Source: Actinostola sp. cb2023 (Eukaryota > Cnidaria > Anthozoa > Actiniaria > Actinostolidae). Taken from it: a DNA stretch of 64,000 nucleotides. The notes beneath the pieces were generated by a model that saw only the letters and a list, made by a program, of their open reading frames with translations, did not search any database and was not told where the DNA came from. Position 1 is the stretch's first letter, and every line of letters begins with the position of its first letter. Positions 41,974 through 54,111 of the stretch are shown piece after piece. The translations under genes were made by a program, and so were the position numbers. Location of the stretch: NCBI GenBank assembly GCA_033675265.1, contig JAUJYZ010001088.1:124001-188000 (forward strand). Reading direction: 5' to 3'.

Positions 41974-43780
41974 CTAATCATAAGCTTGTCTGAAAAGATA
42001 AGTCTTTAAACGACGTTTAAAAGTATCTACGCTGTCGATGGCACAAAGCTCAGTAGGTAACAAGTTCCACAGTTTTGGCGCGCCAACAGCGAATGCCCTA
42101 TCACCAAGAGTAGCCCTAGTTCTTATTGTAGGGAGAGCAAGCTGCAAACTACCAGAGGATCGTAAACTGTACCTCGACGATTTGATCTGAATTAACTGGC
42201 TAATATAATCAGGTGCAAGACCATGAATTACCTTAAATGTAATTAAAAGTACCTTAAAATTAATGCGAAACCTGACAGGAAGCCAATGCAAGTCACGCAG
42301 GAGTGGCGTCACATGGCAGTACCTAGGGGCGTTACAGATGAGCCTGGCAGAAGCATTTAATACGCACTGGATCTTATTCAGTTGACAGGCCGGCAGCCCA
42401 TACAACAAACTATTGCAATAATCAATGCACGACGTAATGAAAGCATGAACAAGGGCCTGTGCGGCATCTAAAGATAAGAACTTGCGAATGCGCCTGATAT
42501 TATGCAGGTGATAAAACGCAGCGCCACAAAGATTACTTATATGAGATGACATGGTTAACTGTGAGTCAAACCATGAGCCTAAATTTCTAACAATAGGCAC
42601 AGGGCGGACCTCAGAGGATCCCACTGTAATGCTATCAAAATTAACCTTAGCAAGCTGCTGCCTAGTACCAATCACTATAAATTCAGTCTTATTGTCATTC
42701 AGCATGAGTTTATCAGTTATCATCCAGTTCCTTATGTCTCGGATGCAGTCAGACATCGACCTCAAAGCAGCCTCAGCGTCTCCAGACAGGTTCGGACTAA
42801 ACGATACGTATAGTTGCGTGTCGTCAGCATAGCAATGCACCTTTGGTAAATGCTTTTCCACTATCGCGAATAGCTTGCTTGTGTAGATTGTAAACAACAC
42901 CAGGCCGAGGCAGGAACCCTGAGGAACACCATGCTTAAAGGGGCAGTGTCAAGCCTCACGCATGCGCATTAAAATCAAAACAATAACACTCGGTTGAGAA
43001 GCCTACCTTGCTCGGTAGCGAGTTACAAAACCCCCCTAAAACCGTTCTAATCGCTAAATAAATGACCTACAGGACTCATGTAGATACTAATCTTTATCTA
43101 GAAAGCAATTTTAGAACTTCAATATGTCAAAATGACTGAATTCAAGAAGTGAATTCACGGCGATATCATTTTCCAACGGCCGATCAAATAAAACACAGGA
43201 AGCCCAACACATAAGTAGATGGTGGGAAGCTCACCGGGTTTACAAGTAGTTCTACGTGAGTTTTTCTCTTCAAAAGTCATGAACAGTACTGCACCTACGA
43301 TTGATGATCAAGATTCCTTCGCAATCGACCAGAATTGCCGGTTTACGATTCGGTTTTCTTCACTCGAGGATGATGGCGGCCTGCCTCTCAACGGCTGTTC
43401 GACACTTTTTTCAACGGCTTCAAAGTCAGTTCTAAGATGAAATAATCCCCACTAGGAATTGTTGAAAATGAAGAACATGCTTTGAATTATTACTAGTGAT
43501 CCATTAGACGCTTGAACAAACATGATTAAGGTCGATGGAAACGGATTCAAAACATCGAAAATAATAAAAGTCCACGGTGGACTTTTATTATTTCTCGCTT
43601 CTTCGTACCCAGGCTTACGCGGGTATATGGCTTGACACTGCCCCTTTAAGGGAAAACTTAGATGACAACCCGTTATTCACGGACACACGCTGAGATCGGT
43701 CGGACAAATAGGATCTGAACCAATCAAGCGCCTTGCCACCAATACCATCTAATTTATTTCTTGATAACAATTTAGAGCGA
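41974..43780 (-). pseudogene. LINE ORF2 reverse transcriptase, split by a MITE
   Basis: Reading on the minus strand: SKLLSRNKLDGIGGKALDWF, RSYLSDRSQRVSVNNGLSSK (43777-43650), then after the MITE HGVPQGSCLGLVLFTIYTSK, the catalytic box CYADDTQLYV and the usual C-terminal region (HAFITSCIDYCNSLLYGLP, LHWLPVRFRINFKVLLI) ending YLFRQAYD at 41974. Removing the MITE and one TTAA joins the two parts in frame. The 5' part (endonuclease, RT fingers) is missing. Active-site aspartates are present, but the copy is truncated and cannot be autonomous. Confidence 0.85.
42939..43645. mobile_element. 707-bp TTAA-flanked MITE in the LINE
   Basis: Ends AGGGGCAGTGTCAAGCC and GGCTTGACACTGCCCCT are exact inverted repeats, with TTAA at 42935-42938 and 43646-43649. 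No transposase inside; the 73-codon frame at 43219-43440 is not recognised. TTAA specificity points to a piggyBac or Kolobok source; the neighbouring Kolobok ends differ from these. Confidence 0.9.
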
Positions 43781-43924
43781 ATTTTAATACATCATCGGTC
43801 AAAGTGCGCATGTGTGAGGCGCTAGAAGCAACACGATACTGCTATGTTTGTGTTTTCCTTTCTGTTTTTTACTGAAATCATTCGAAAATGTATTATTTTG
43901 GAAGATCGTTTTTGAAACTGCCCA

Positions 43925-43990
43925 ATAAACTAGCAGATCGTGTTTTATCGGGTCTAAAACCCGATAAAACACTCCTGCTCGTTTATTAAA
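43925..43990. repeat. Short hairpin with AATAAAC..GTTTATT ends
   Basis: AATAAACTAGCAGATCGTGTTT and its inverted partner around CGGGTCTAAAACCCG form a 65-bp foldback (GTGTTTTATCGGG / CCCGATAAAACAC). It resembles the hairpins at 39096 and 31783 in wording. Confidence 0.75.
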
Positions 43991-43999
43991 CAGTACATA

Positions 44000-45815
44000 A
44001 AATACTGCCTTTTTCTATTGCAGATGTTAACATCGATAACCAAACTAAAACATTATCACAAAGAAATGGATATGCTTCATTGTTTTCTAATATGGCAGTG
44101 TCGGGAATTTGATACAAATTTGACTATCGAAACTACTAAAATTTGAGTAATTCACCCTCAACGCTTATTATCTCATTACTCAAAAATAAATGAGTATTTC
44201 AACAAACCAACCTCGTTTTGATTACTTGGGTACAAAGGTCTTTCAGTAAAAGAAGCATGAGCCAAATCTAATTTTCCAGCTGTTGCTGGGAATTTAGCGA
44301 TAATGGCTGATATTCTGTGGCATTGACTCTTAACACTGGTCAACGCATCGACCAATCGGAGAGTGATGGTTGTGGTGATATTTCGGCGGCTACAAGTGAA
44401 AAAACATGTCATATAAAAGTCACTTTTAACTTGGCAGTGGAGAACAGTGTTTTTCTGGTGAGATGAACGTCACATGCATTCAAGGTAGGGATCGACAGAA
44501 TATATCAGTATTCTTATTGGATCCGATTTGATGGATGAAGTCGGGAAGAGTTCCGACTACATGAAGATCCTTCCGAGTACGCAACAAACTTTCTTTTGTT
44601 TACAAGAAAATTCATTCTTTCGGACAAGGGATATAATTCATGTCAGCAACCATGCATATCCCATTGCATAGAACAAAAGCGGGAGTTCGTAATTATATCG
44701 GTACATGAAGTATTTTCCCACTAACATGATGACATAGTGTCTACTGCTTCTGAAAAAGCAGTAGACACAAAAATACGAATTCAAGCTTGAAAATTGGCTG
44801 GACTTAAGGTATCAGGATACTCCAAAAACCTTTCAAACCACCGGTTTTGATTTTTTTTGACAATCAAATCAAATTGAATATTATCTATCATCTCCAAAAA
44901 ACAGAATCTAAAAATATTTTTCCATAAAAAGTTAGAATCAAAAAACGCATTTTGGATTTCATTTGATGCAAAAAGATGTTGACAAGCAAGCTGTCAACAG
45001 CACTCACGCAACAGACTATCCACAAAGATTCAGATGCGAAGAAAGTATCCAAAAATCGTAACTGCTTGAATAACGATGCCAAACCACTCACGGTCAAAGT
45101 GCTCGTATTTCCCGCCAGCAGTAACTTTGTTTTCCTGCCTCGTTGTGTTACGTCGTTATGAACTGTAAGGCGATCTTCTTTTGACTGCCATTCATATGTC
45201 ATCAGGTATTGGATCACATATTTGTGGTGGATTATCGACGCTTGTGTAAACAAAGGCGCCACTTGACTTGAAAAACATTTTGGGCTTTTTCTCAAAGAGC
45301 AAATTGACGAAAATACGGGTGTTATTTTGAGCTCCTAAACAAACTGGTTTTATTCGATTCAGCTGAGATTTTTAGGACTTCATCTCATTATCATTCTTCA
45401 AAACCGTGTCTCCGATTTTTGATATTTTAATGATTTCATGAGTTATTAACTGATTAGTAAAGAACAATGTATTTTTAGCGTACCGAAAGTTTCGCGGCAG
45501 ATAAAAAAGCAACGGGGAAACTATCAATAAACGGAGAAACGGTTTTGATAATTGATATCTCTTAGAGTGCATAAAGATAATGATCTTGAATTTCCGATAA
45601 AATGCGGCTGTTTGGGACCTCGCCGTATAACGCTATATGAAAATTCGTTGAACTCGACTTATATCTGAAACGCGTATGTATTTTTTGTTAATACACCATT
45701 AGTTGTAATCTCCATTTATTTAGCTTTCAGAAAATGTATACTTTATTGGGGTTTAAATGGACGGATTATGTGTTAAAGCGACTTGAATGCATACCGGTGG
45801 GTAGGGGTACCCTGA
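44000..45815. other. No recognised gene
   Basis: AT-rich sequence; the antisense frames at 44176-44412, 44888-45295 and 45372-45572 show no domain. A perfect small hairpin (GTCTACTGCTT..AAGCAGTAGAC) lies at 44740-44768. Confidence 0.5.
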
Positions 45816-46083
45816 TACGTTAACCCTTTGAGCCCCAGGAGTGCCATATGGCACTCTCGCGTTACTGCCTTATATTCCCAAGAGTGCCATATGGCACGCT
45901 TTCAATATACAGATTCTAACCAATCAAAACCGTTGTTAGATAATGTTTTTCGTAGCTCTTTGTATTCTAGCCAATAGGAGAAGAGATAAGCTTTCCTTTG
46001 CAACCAAATATGGTGTGTGTTGTGACCCAACTTCACACACTATTCTGACCTTGATAAAACTATAATCGAAGTGACATGCGGAC

Positions 46084-48073
46084 ATGGCGGACATTTTTAA
46101 CAGCGACGATGACGAAGAATTTGAAGGCTTTACAGCTAGTGATAATAATCCACTAGAAGAATCTATGATAAGAGATGATGATGAAGAGTCAGACATTTCA
46201 GTATCAACAGTAAATACAGAAGATCTGTCTGATTTTGATGATGAACAAGAAGTGCAACCAGTGCACGTGGAAGAAACCACATGGAGCTGCAACACTGATC
46301 CAGTGACTGTCTCTGAATTTACGGCCCGTGCTGGTCCTCTTTCTTGGGTTCCTGAAGATGGAACTGCAATCGACTTCTTCAGAATGTTTCCTGAAGAGTT
46401 GTTTGAACTTATGGCAACAGAAACGAACCGCTACACGAGACAACGTGCTGAAGTGAAGCCAGACCCGAAGTGGCGTGAAACGACGAGCGAAGAAATCAAA
46501 GCATTTCTAGGATTACACGTGTTGTTTGGTATCAAACAACTGCCTTCAACCCGGCTTTATTGGTCTGCAAATGCTCTTATTGGAGTGCAAACCGTAAAGA
46601 AAATAATGCCCAGAAATCTCTTCGACAAGCTGACTATTTTCACGTCAACGACAGTACAAGAGCACTACCACGAGAAAACCCAGCTCACGACAAGCTGTTC
46701 AAAATCCGGCCAATTCTTGAAGCACTGACAGAGAAATGTCGTTCAGAATTTCAGCCTAGAAAGAACGTTGCGGTCGACAAAGCAATGGTGAAATACAAGG
46801 GAAGGCTTGGAATGAAACAGTGCAAGCCAATGAAGCCAATCAAACAAGGAATAAAGGTATGGGAATGCGCAGATTCGGGAACAGGTTTTGTTGTAAACCT
46901 TCAAGTGGCTTGGGTTTCCGAGTTGTTCGCGACCTCACAGAAACATTAGGGACCTTAAGCACCAGGACGACGACGTCGAGGACGACGAAGTTCGAATAAA
47001 GTGTTTTGTTGTCTATTGATTTCATAATTGCTTCATATTCCGTGTTTTCACTAAATTTGCGCCGCCTTTCATGAATGACATCGTCTTTTTGTGGTCCGGT
47101 TGACCGAAAACAACTATCTGTACAAATATCGAACTGACGTTCTCGTTCTCTTTGCGTCGTCAAACATAGGCATTTCACGTCGTAGTTTAGCACTCAACGC
47201 CTGGAGTTAAGACCAAATCGAGCTCATTTCCTACATTCCGACAAGAAGTTATTGAATTTTGTAATTAGCGCTATTGTTTCTCTGCCGTCGTCCACACGTC
47301 CCCGTCCTCGATGCTTAAGGTCCCTATTATCTGCAAAGAACCACCATGTCTTCTGTGATAATTGTTTTACTTCTGTGGAGCTTGCCGAGTATTTGTTGAC
47401 AAAGAATACATACCTTTGTGGAACAATTCGTTCGAATAGGAAAGGATTCCCGAAGGAGCTGAAAGTGAACGAACCAGCAGTGAAACGCCTCAAAGTTGGA
47501 GAGTCTGTATTCTGGAGAAAGAACGAAATGGTTGCCACTACTTGGAAAGACAAGAGGCTAGTTCATTTCCTCAGCACTCAGAGCAATCCCGTTGGCAATG
47601 ATACAGTCAACAGAAAGCAGAGGGATGGAACGGTGGTTCAAGTGCCAAGCTCTCCTGTTGTGAAGTCGTACAACAACATGGGCGCTGTTGATCGAAGTGA
47701 TCAGATGCGTGGCTATTACTCGTGTGGCCGCAAATCCAAGAAGTTTTGGCGATATTTATTCTTCTTCTGTGTGGATGTGGCTATCGTAAATGCACATTTC
47801 ATTGAGATACAAGTCCCAAATCATCGAACAAGGTCGCAGTTAGACTTCAGAGTGGAGTTGGTCCAGGATTTGATCAGGGACTTCCGCAGCTGTACTCTTT
47901 CTGTAACATCAAGCCATTTGGAGGGTGGCCACTGGCCTATTCCCTTCTCAAAAGGCCGATGTAAGAGATGCCTAAAGGACAAAGTAACAACTTGGTGTAG
48001 AATGGGATGCGAACTTTGCAACAATCGAGTGTGTTTGAGCTGCTTCAAAAATCACACTGGACATCACGTCTGA
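46084..48073 (+). pseudogene. piggyBac transposase (DDE_Tnp_1_7), frameshifted and interrupted
   Basis: Starts MADIFNSDDDEEFEGFTASD, the acidic N terminus usual for the family. The core is TTSEEIKAFLGLHVLFGIKQ, then after a frame slip near 46635 YFHVNDSTRALPRENPAHDK. Catalytic aspartates are recognised in NVAVDKAMVKYKGR, HHVFCDNCFTS and GAVDRSDQMRGYY. The C terminus is a cysteine-rich RING-like zinc finger (CKRCLKDKVTTWC..CELC..CLSCFKNHTGHH), which binds the element ends in known piggyBac proteins. A 378-bp MITE sits at 46948-47325; excising it with one copy of its ATT duplication restores the frame. So two separate events (frameshift and insertion) inactivate the gene. Confidence 0.85.
46948..47325. 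mobile_element. 378-bp MITE with 3-bp ATT duplication inside the piggyBac gene
   Basis: Starts AGGGACCTTAAGCA and ends TGCTTAAGGTCCCT, exact inverted repeats, then imperfect CGAGGACG-rich repeats. ATT lies at 46945-46947 and 47326-47328. The 3-bp AT-rich duplication suggests a PIF/Harbinger-type origin. The reading frame around it (VVRDLTETL then SAKNHHVFCD) joins without loss after removal. Confidence 0.85.
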
Positions 48074-48605
48074 TTGGAAATACAATATGGCGCGAATTTC
48101 AAACTGTATCAATGCATCCTAAGTTTGCATTCATAATCGCTACATTTCACTTTAGCTACAAGGGAACATAATTGAAATTGGTTCATTGACACATGTTATA
48201 TATTTTCCTCAATCATTTTCCAGAATTACCTTGTAAATAGCTAGTTTTGTTTATAAATATAGAATGAACTTCTAACAAAGGTCACCACAAAATGGCTGAT
48301 TATTTAGTTTCATACAAAAGTCAATTTTTGAATTCTTAATGTTTTTCTTCAAAACAAAATGTGGAGAGCTCCTAGCAAGGCGCAGTACTTGCCTGCTTTT
48401 GTAACACTGTGATTTTGAATGTTCAAAAATCATTTATTTTTCCTTCATTCTTATACCGGGTCAAATCTCTATTAGTGAGCGTTTCTATAAAGGAAAAAGC
48501 ATGAATGCACAAAGGGCCTTCAAATATCTTTGACGAGAGACAGTTGAAGAAACAGGTGGAGTAATGCATTGTGATGTAGCAGCGGATATGCTGCGAGAGG
48601 TGAAC

Positions 48606-48632
48606 AATAATAATAATAATAATAACAATGAC
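48606..48632. repeat. (AAT)n microsatellite
   Basis: An AATAATAAT run followed by AACAATGACTTTATTTACTGAGG, the wording of a LINE 3' tail in reverse. Short 3'-end relic is likely. Confidence 0.6.
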
Positions 48633-48739
48633 TTTATTTACTGAGGGAAACACTAAATAGCAATGCTAATAAACTTGTGGCCCTCTATACTACAATTACA
48701 AATACATCTAAATAATGTAAACTGAAACAAATTATAAAT

Positions 48740-49260
48740 GTGAGGCATTCTTGGAAGGAAACCCAGGAACAAAGGGAGTTTGCAGAATTACTTGCATATG
48801 CAAGTCAAGATCAAGCCATATGTAATCTTCAGTGGACAATGAACCCTCGCGTGGTGTTTGCCACTGATGACCAGCTAGCGGAAATTGTTGAAGAATGCTG
48901 TGCTTGTGGCTCTCAAAGGATATTGTTGATTGACACTAACTACAATATCGGAAACTTTTATGTGACATCGACAACTTATCAAAGCATAGAGTTTGTCCAA
49001 ACATAAACTGGGAATGCCACACTGATACGATATATCAGTTGATATACCTACATGTTCATATTCTTTGTAGTCACTATAAATGTTGCATGCACCAGTTATA
49101 ATGTAACATTTTGAATTTTGAATTCACATTTACCATAGGTACCATGATTAAGGAAACTCTGCTACAAGCCATCAGTAAAAAAAACGCTGGCTTGGTAAAT
49201 CCACCTCTCCCATCAGCAAATATTGACATCAAACACGAGAGTGAATTTCAAGGCCATTGA
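48740..49260 (+). pseudogene. MULE-type transposase-like fragment
   Basis: The frame 48740-49006 reads FAELLAYASQDQAICNLQWT, PRVVFATDDQLAEIVEECC and LLIDTNYNIGNFYVTSTTYQ. The last resembles the first catalytic motif of MULE-type domains (DTTFNLG.FYVTP..Y). A possible continuation (TLLQAISKKNAGLVNPPLP) lies at 49150-49260. Only the front of the domain is present. Assignment is from one motif, so it is tentative. Confidence 0.45.
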
Positions 49261-49559
49261 AATGTCTGAATTCTGTGACAGATGGAACAGGTCATCCAGC
49301 AACAGAGAACATATTGTGAATCCGCCATTATAAATAGAGGCCCTACGAACTGGGTGAACAATACAAGAATCTCATGATAACTCCAGGTTCTCACTGAATG
49401 CACGTCAGCACCAAAATAAACAAGTTTTGGACCCAAACGCCTGGAATTGGGACCAATGACCTTCCTGCCACCATACATGTTTACATTCCTTTTATTACTG
49501 TGCGTCTTTACCGACAAGCACAATGGCATTTATACACTAGCTAATGCTCTACAGGTAAC

Positions 49560-50030
49560 ATTTCTTTATTACCATTTCAATCGCCTTGACATTCACCTTT
49601 GCTCCTCTATCCACAGGTAGCTCAAACGTACAATCAGTTGACCATGACGTCATTGGATTTTTGGTTGACCACTGAATTTTCGTACAACCACTGTCCCTAA
49701 AAACACATCTCCAAAAGTATCCAAACATTCTTAAATAAATTCTCTTTTAAATGAGTTATCTCAAAAAGAAATATCCAAAGAAACAGGATGTAAAGCTTTG
49801 AATGAATGGATAAGGCCCGCTTGACACCGTTTCTAATGGAGTGCCATCATTCATTGGAAATGGTCTTGTTATTTGGGCAAAATTTCATTTATTTCTAGAC
49901 GACATTATCAACAAGCACAAAAATCGTGGTTATCCAGTGCCAAATAAATGTCACCACGGAGACATTCGTGACAGAATATGGTTACAAAAGTGTGTGTATG
50001 CTGTTCTATGAAGGCTAACATGATATATCA
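49560..50030. other. No recognised feature
   Basis: AT-rich; short frames such as HKNRGYPVPNKCHHGDIRDR near 49910 look protein-like but are not recognised. Confidence 0.4.
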
Positions 50031-50032
50031 TG

Positions 50033-50737
50033 TAGTGGAACTCCGCCTAACGGACACCCCGGAATAACGGACAGTTTTATAGGTCCCGACAACAGACACT
50101 TTTGTACAGCCCGAACAGCAAAATTTAATACAAAATCAACCCTGTTATAATGGACATTCTGAGTACACACCATTGCGCTAATGGCTGCACTAATACGATT
50201 AAAAGTTTAATATCCTGGATATCGAATGTGACAAGAGTTCGCCACAGTGGCGCTAAGAATTGCCCTATACCATTATGATGTAACGGCTTGTTTATGAGGG
50301 GACAGAATCATGAAGAACAATAGAAATTTGAACTAAATCTGCTATGCTGAGGTACGCTTGATTTCAAATTTGCTACTTTCCAGATATTATATTCATCGAT
50401 GCTTTTCCCACAATATTTACTGTGTTTGGTGACTTTTATCGCTTTCAGACCGTCTGTAAAATTTATTTGGGAAATCCTTTGTGTTGTTGCTGTTTTGTCC
50501 CCCTCTGGCGACCACGATCCTTAGCGTTTAAACAATAGATTGTTTTGATGTGACGTCATAGTGATATAGGGCAATTCACATGAAGTTTTTCTACAAGACA
50601 GAAACGTAAGCTAAGACTACAGTATGTTCCGTGTACAGTCTTCTTTTTATTCTTCTCTACATTGTAAGAAACCCCATTATAACGGACACTTTCCTCTGGT
50701 CCCTTCGGTGTCCGTTATAATGGGGTTCCACTGTATT
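50033..50737. mobile_element. Pogo-like MITE (GTGGAAC..GTTCCAC ends, TA target)
   Basis: Left end TAGTGGAACTCCGCCTAACG and right end TATAATGGGGTTCCACTGTA are inverted, with internal GGACACC.. / ..GGTGTCC repeats. TA lies at both outer borders. The left end has lost CA compared with the right. Pogo/Tigger elements have such CAGTGGAACC ends with TA duplication (family knowledge). No transposase inside. Confidence 0.75.
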
Positions 50738-50739
50738 AT

Positions 50740-52060
50740 AAAATAATTTGGCTATAACGCGTTCTCTGATTGGTCAAAACATTTATTTATCTGCTGTTAA
50801 ACAGTTTCATTTAATAAATTTATTTCAACAAAAGCCATAGAATTACAGTTTTTCTTGTTTTCTCAAGTTTTATCTAGATGTGATTTTGCTGTTTTGAGAC
50901 CAAGAATTAATCTTCAAACACACCAAAAACTGGTGACGAATCGTCCACTTTTGTCCACAAATCACAACATAAACGAAGAGGACTAAATAATCCAACTGCT
51001 CAGTTTTCTCAATCACATACTAACCGTTCTATGAGTTCCATAGCTACAAATATAAAGTTAACGACTGAAAATACCAAGCAACGAAGAACCTCAGCGACGT
51101 AAAAGGCGTTAAGAAGTTCTAGTTCTATTGAAAGACACAGGCTGACGCAAGGATCATATGATCAACTTGCCGAGGAAATTTCCAACATATAAAACGAAAC
51201 TAATTCTGAACTGATCAGAGCTGTGCATGCATATGGAATTTGTTGCTGCTGAAGGATTTGTCCTTCTGCATCGTCAGTAAATCTAGTTGTATCAATATAG
51301 GACTTTGATGCTTCTATGGGAACTCTTAAGGTTCGCTGGTCTTTAATTTACTATTATTATAATGTCGTTAATTCTGAAATATTATTAGTCTTTTGACCGG
51401 TTTACAGGCAAGGCTTTCTTTTGTTTACATTCCCACGCTGAGTATAATGAAGTTGTTGTCGTTTCTTTGAAGTAACAAATTTAGTTCGATTTCAAACTAT
51501 AGTTTCTTTATTTTAAGGCAAGAATTGGGTCATCTGTTGTATGATAACAGGGATTAAATAAATAACCTGACAGATATAGATATCTGTCGGTTGGCTAAAT
51601 TAGGCCATCTTTTTAGGTCTCCTATAAACTTATGTGTGAGTTCCGGTGAATTATCCTAGTGTGGAGGTGACAACTTTCAGTCACAGTAAGTGCTATAAAA
51701 AGCCCAAACCTGCCTCCAGTACGCCCTAGATCATTTTTCAACGATCGAGTAAACATAGTAAACCTGATCCCATTTATAAGCAAGGTAGATAATTTAAAGC
51801 TTCGATTTCTTCATTTGATTGCCGATTATGATGAATAACATAACCTATCCAATCGTGACAATCATAATTTCCTTTTAGCGACATTAACGACTACTATACC
51901 CTACATTATCATGCCACGTCATGCATATGAATATCCTGTACGACAACCTTGTCGATGGCGCCATGGAAAATACCGCTATAGTATTCATCCGTTTGTAAAG
52001 GTAGGACTAGAAAAATGATATTATCTGCGATAAGTCAATTTTTGCTTCTCTTTATTGTTA
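50740..52060. other. No recognised feature
   Basis: No open frame above 60 codons and no obvious repeats. Confidence 0.5.
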
Positions 52061-52075
52061 TAATTTTTTATTTTT

Positions 52076-52259
52076 GAATCACCTTCTAAAAGATGCCGAA
52101 AAAGTCAAAACAAAAGAAGAATGGTGGGTGATATATCATTCAAAAGGGGTCCAAACAGAGCTGGAGCCACTGCCTGCACAAGAGCATACCTTTGAGTTGT
52201 TGTCGGCAATTTTTTTGTTAATCTTTGTATTGCTGATTGTGTCCCTTAATTTATTATAA
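52076..52259 (+). CDS. Possible exon with C-terminal membrane helix
   Basis: The frame NHLLKDAEKVKTKEEWWVIY ends in about 17 hydrophobic residues (AIFLLIFVLLIVSLNLL) and a stop at 52257-52259. It could be the last exon of a tail-anchored protein. A TTTTTTATTTTTGAATC tract precedes it. Not recognised. Confidence 0.3.
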
Positions 52260-52480
52260 AAGTTTTAGAACTCATATACCGTCTAAATCGTTGTCATTAT
52301 TAATCAAGTAGTACTAGAGTCAGTCTTTAAAAATCTGCGATCACTTTTATTTCGTGTTTGGTGGTCTGCTCCCAGGCCATTCAGTGCCAGTGTTTGTGTT
52401 TATATAAGTTCATAATGCTCCTGCAGAATGTTTACAAATTGTCATTTATGAAAAGCTGACCGTGACAAGTACACAGTATA

Positions 52481-52600
52481 ATGCTTAACACAATGAAAAG
52501 AAGAGTGCTTTATCCATGCTTCTTCTGTTTCTATCATCCTAGGATGTTCAAAAATAGAAGGCTACTCAAGGCCCATTTACAATATGTAGAAACCTCGAAA
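52481..52600 (+). pseudogene. C2H2-like zinc finger fragment (paralog of 56480)
   Basis: MKRRVLYPCFFCFYHPRMFK NRRLLKAHLQYV resembles MERRILYPCFLCLTHARMFK at 56480-56575; the final histidine of the finger (HLKYVHHQH there) is lost here. It then runs into unrelated sequence. It looks like a decayed duplicate of the exon 4 kb to the right. Confidence 0.6.
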
Positions 52601-52701
52601 TTATTATACAGTCATAGTCATTGTTTATTCATCCCTGAATTTTTTGTCATTATAATTGGTTTGTCGTGTTTGTATACGAATATATTTATATGAAATGCAT
52701 A

Positions 52702-52858
52702 CAGGGGCGTATCCAGGATTTGTCATTGGGGGGATCCTTACATACCAAATTGTCACTATGATGTCATATGACGTCAATATGACGTCATAGCAATCTGTTG
52801 TTTTGGCTTTGAAAGGGGGAGTCACGGGCACCCTGTGACCCCCCTAGATACGCCCTTG
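52702..52858. mobile_element. 157-bp hAT-like MITE
   Basis: CAGGGGCGTATCC at the left is mirrored by AGATACGCCCTTG at the right. TGCATA lies next to both ends (ATGCATA before, TGCATAC after), consistent with an 8-bp duplication that has diverged. A related end (TAGCTACGCCCCTG) lies at 53509-53522. Confidence 0.75.
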
Positions 52859-53120
52859 TGCATACCTAATGCACTGAACAGTGATAATAATAAAACCAAC
52901 TGTGAGTCGTGTGCTGATTGCAACAGAATATTCAAATGTAGTAAGTAATGAGTGGCACTTATAGCTCAAATTTTAATTTAAATAAGCTTATGTTTATTTA
53001 TTTTTTATTAACTTTTAGAGTGATTTTCATAAATCCGTGAAACACACTTTAGTCTATTTAGCACTAATACATCCTAATTCCATTGTGTTCTTTTGTTGTC
53101 ACTTGACTATTACACTTTAA

Positions 53121-53385
53121 TAGAGCCGTACCAATAAGCGGCCACTATCGCGCACATTTTCGCAAGGTTCTGTCTCCGCATTGGCCACGACTTTTCGATC
53201 GTGCTCCAGAGGTTTCTCCTGGCCAGAGTTTGCGCTAATTGTATTCACTTTCTACTGCAGCATTGTTGAGAAATCGACACTCGATTCAGCGCCCTCGTGG
53301 TCAAGTCTTCGGAGCCCTTGGTCCCTATAGAGCCGTACCAATGGGCGGCCATTGTCGCGCAAATTTTCGGGTGTAGCCAGGGTGC
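53121..53385. repeat. Direct repeat of TAGAGCCGTACCAAT..GCGGCCA
   Basis: TAGAGCCGTACCAATAAGCG at 53122 recurs as TAGAGCCGTACCAATGGGCG at 53329, followed in both by GGCCA.TGTCGCGCA.ATTTTCG. The roughly 207-bp spacing may reflect a duplicated repeat or element ends. Confidence 0.75.
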
Positions 53386-54111
53386 CATTTAAGTGTAGGC
53401 ACAAGCAACCAATCGAAGCAAGACTACCATCTAGGGGGTTCTGGGGGCATGCTGCCTTTATGAAACTGGATTTTTTTGTGTATGCACGTGCCTTTTTGCC
53501 TGACCTGTAGCTACGCCCCTGACTGGTGTTGTGTACCCTTTAAAAAATCCTCTATAGTGGCACTTTGGGCTTTTCCCTGGCTGACACTGCTGGTTCAAAT
53601 TTAGTAGAGGATCACTTGATGTGATTATTAATATAATTTTGAATCTAGACTCCCAGCCAGCAGTGGGGCAGTTGGGATGCAGGCAGTTCGAGTAGAGGCC
53701 GTTTTCAGATTTTGCAATACATTCACATCAGATGATTCTTTATTATTGAGTAGCCAATAAGATTTGACATGTAAATAGTCATAGTTATTTTAGAAAGCAT
53801 TTTTGCAACTTTTAGATATGTCCAATATTCTCAATGTTACATTAGCAGCAGTGAAAGCATTACCACATGTAAGCCAATTGCATTCTAGTTAACTTTTACA
53901 AGCCTTACCACCCACCCATAGGTAGTCTTGGTTTTTATAAATTTTGATTACTATCTTTTATTATATAGTCTTCTCGATACGCGCACTCTGATTGGCTGAA
54001 AACTGTGCTGTATGAGAGACAGAGCATGATCTTAAAACATCTTCTCGATGCATGTGCTATGATTGAAAGGATTTTTAGCCTCTGTTATTTCCTTGCTATA
54101 TAATTATAAAA

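Larger units (their letters stand above)
34510..43780 (-). mobile_element. CR1/L2-like LINE, 5'-truncated and split by two insertions
   Basis: The 3' end is the left part (34530-34615: ATT-rich tail and a GCGCACTT..AAGTGCGC hairpin), the body is 41883-42938 and 43650-43780. The Kolobok element (34620-41878) separates tail from body, and a 707-bp MITE (42939-43645) splits the reverse transcriptase. The copy is truncated near 43780, as is usual for LINEs. No target duplication was identified. Confidence 0.75.
45824..48073 (+). mobile_element. piggyBac-like transposon, right end not found
   Basis: TTAA (45820-45823) is followed by CCCTTTGAGCCCCAGGA, close to the CCCTTTGA-type ends of piggyBac-like elements. 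Two copies of the palindrome AGTGCCATATGGCACT lie just inside (45841-45856 and 45882-45897) as likely subterminal binding sites. The transposase gene follows. No matching inverted end plus TTAA was seen in the 1.5 kb after the gene, so the right end is lost or diverged. Confidence 0.8.
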
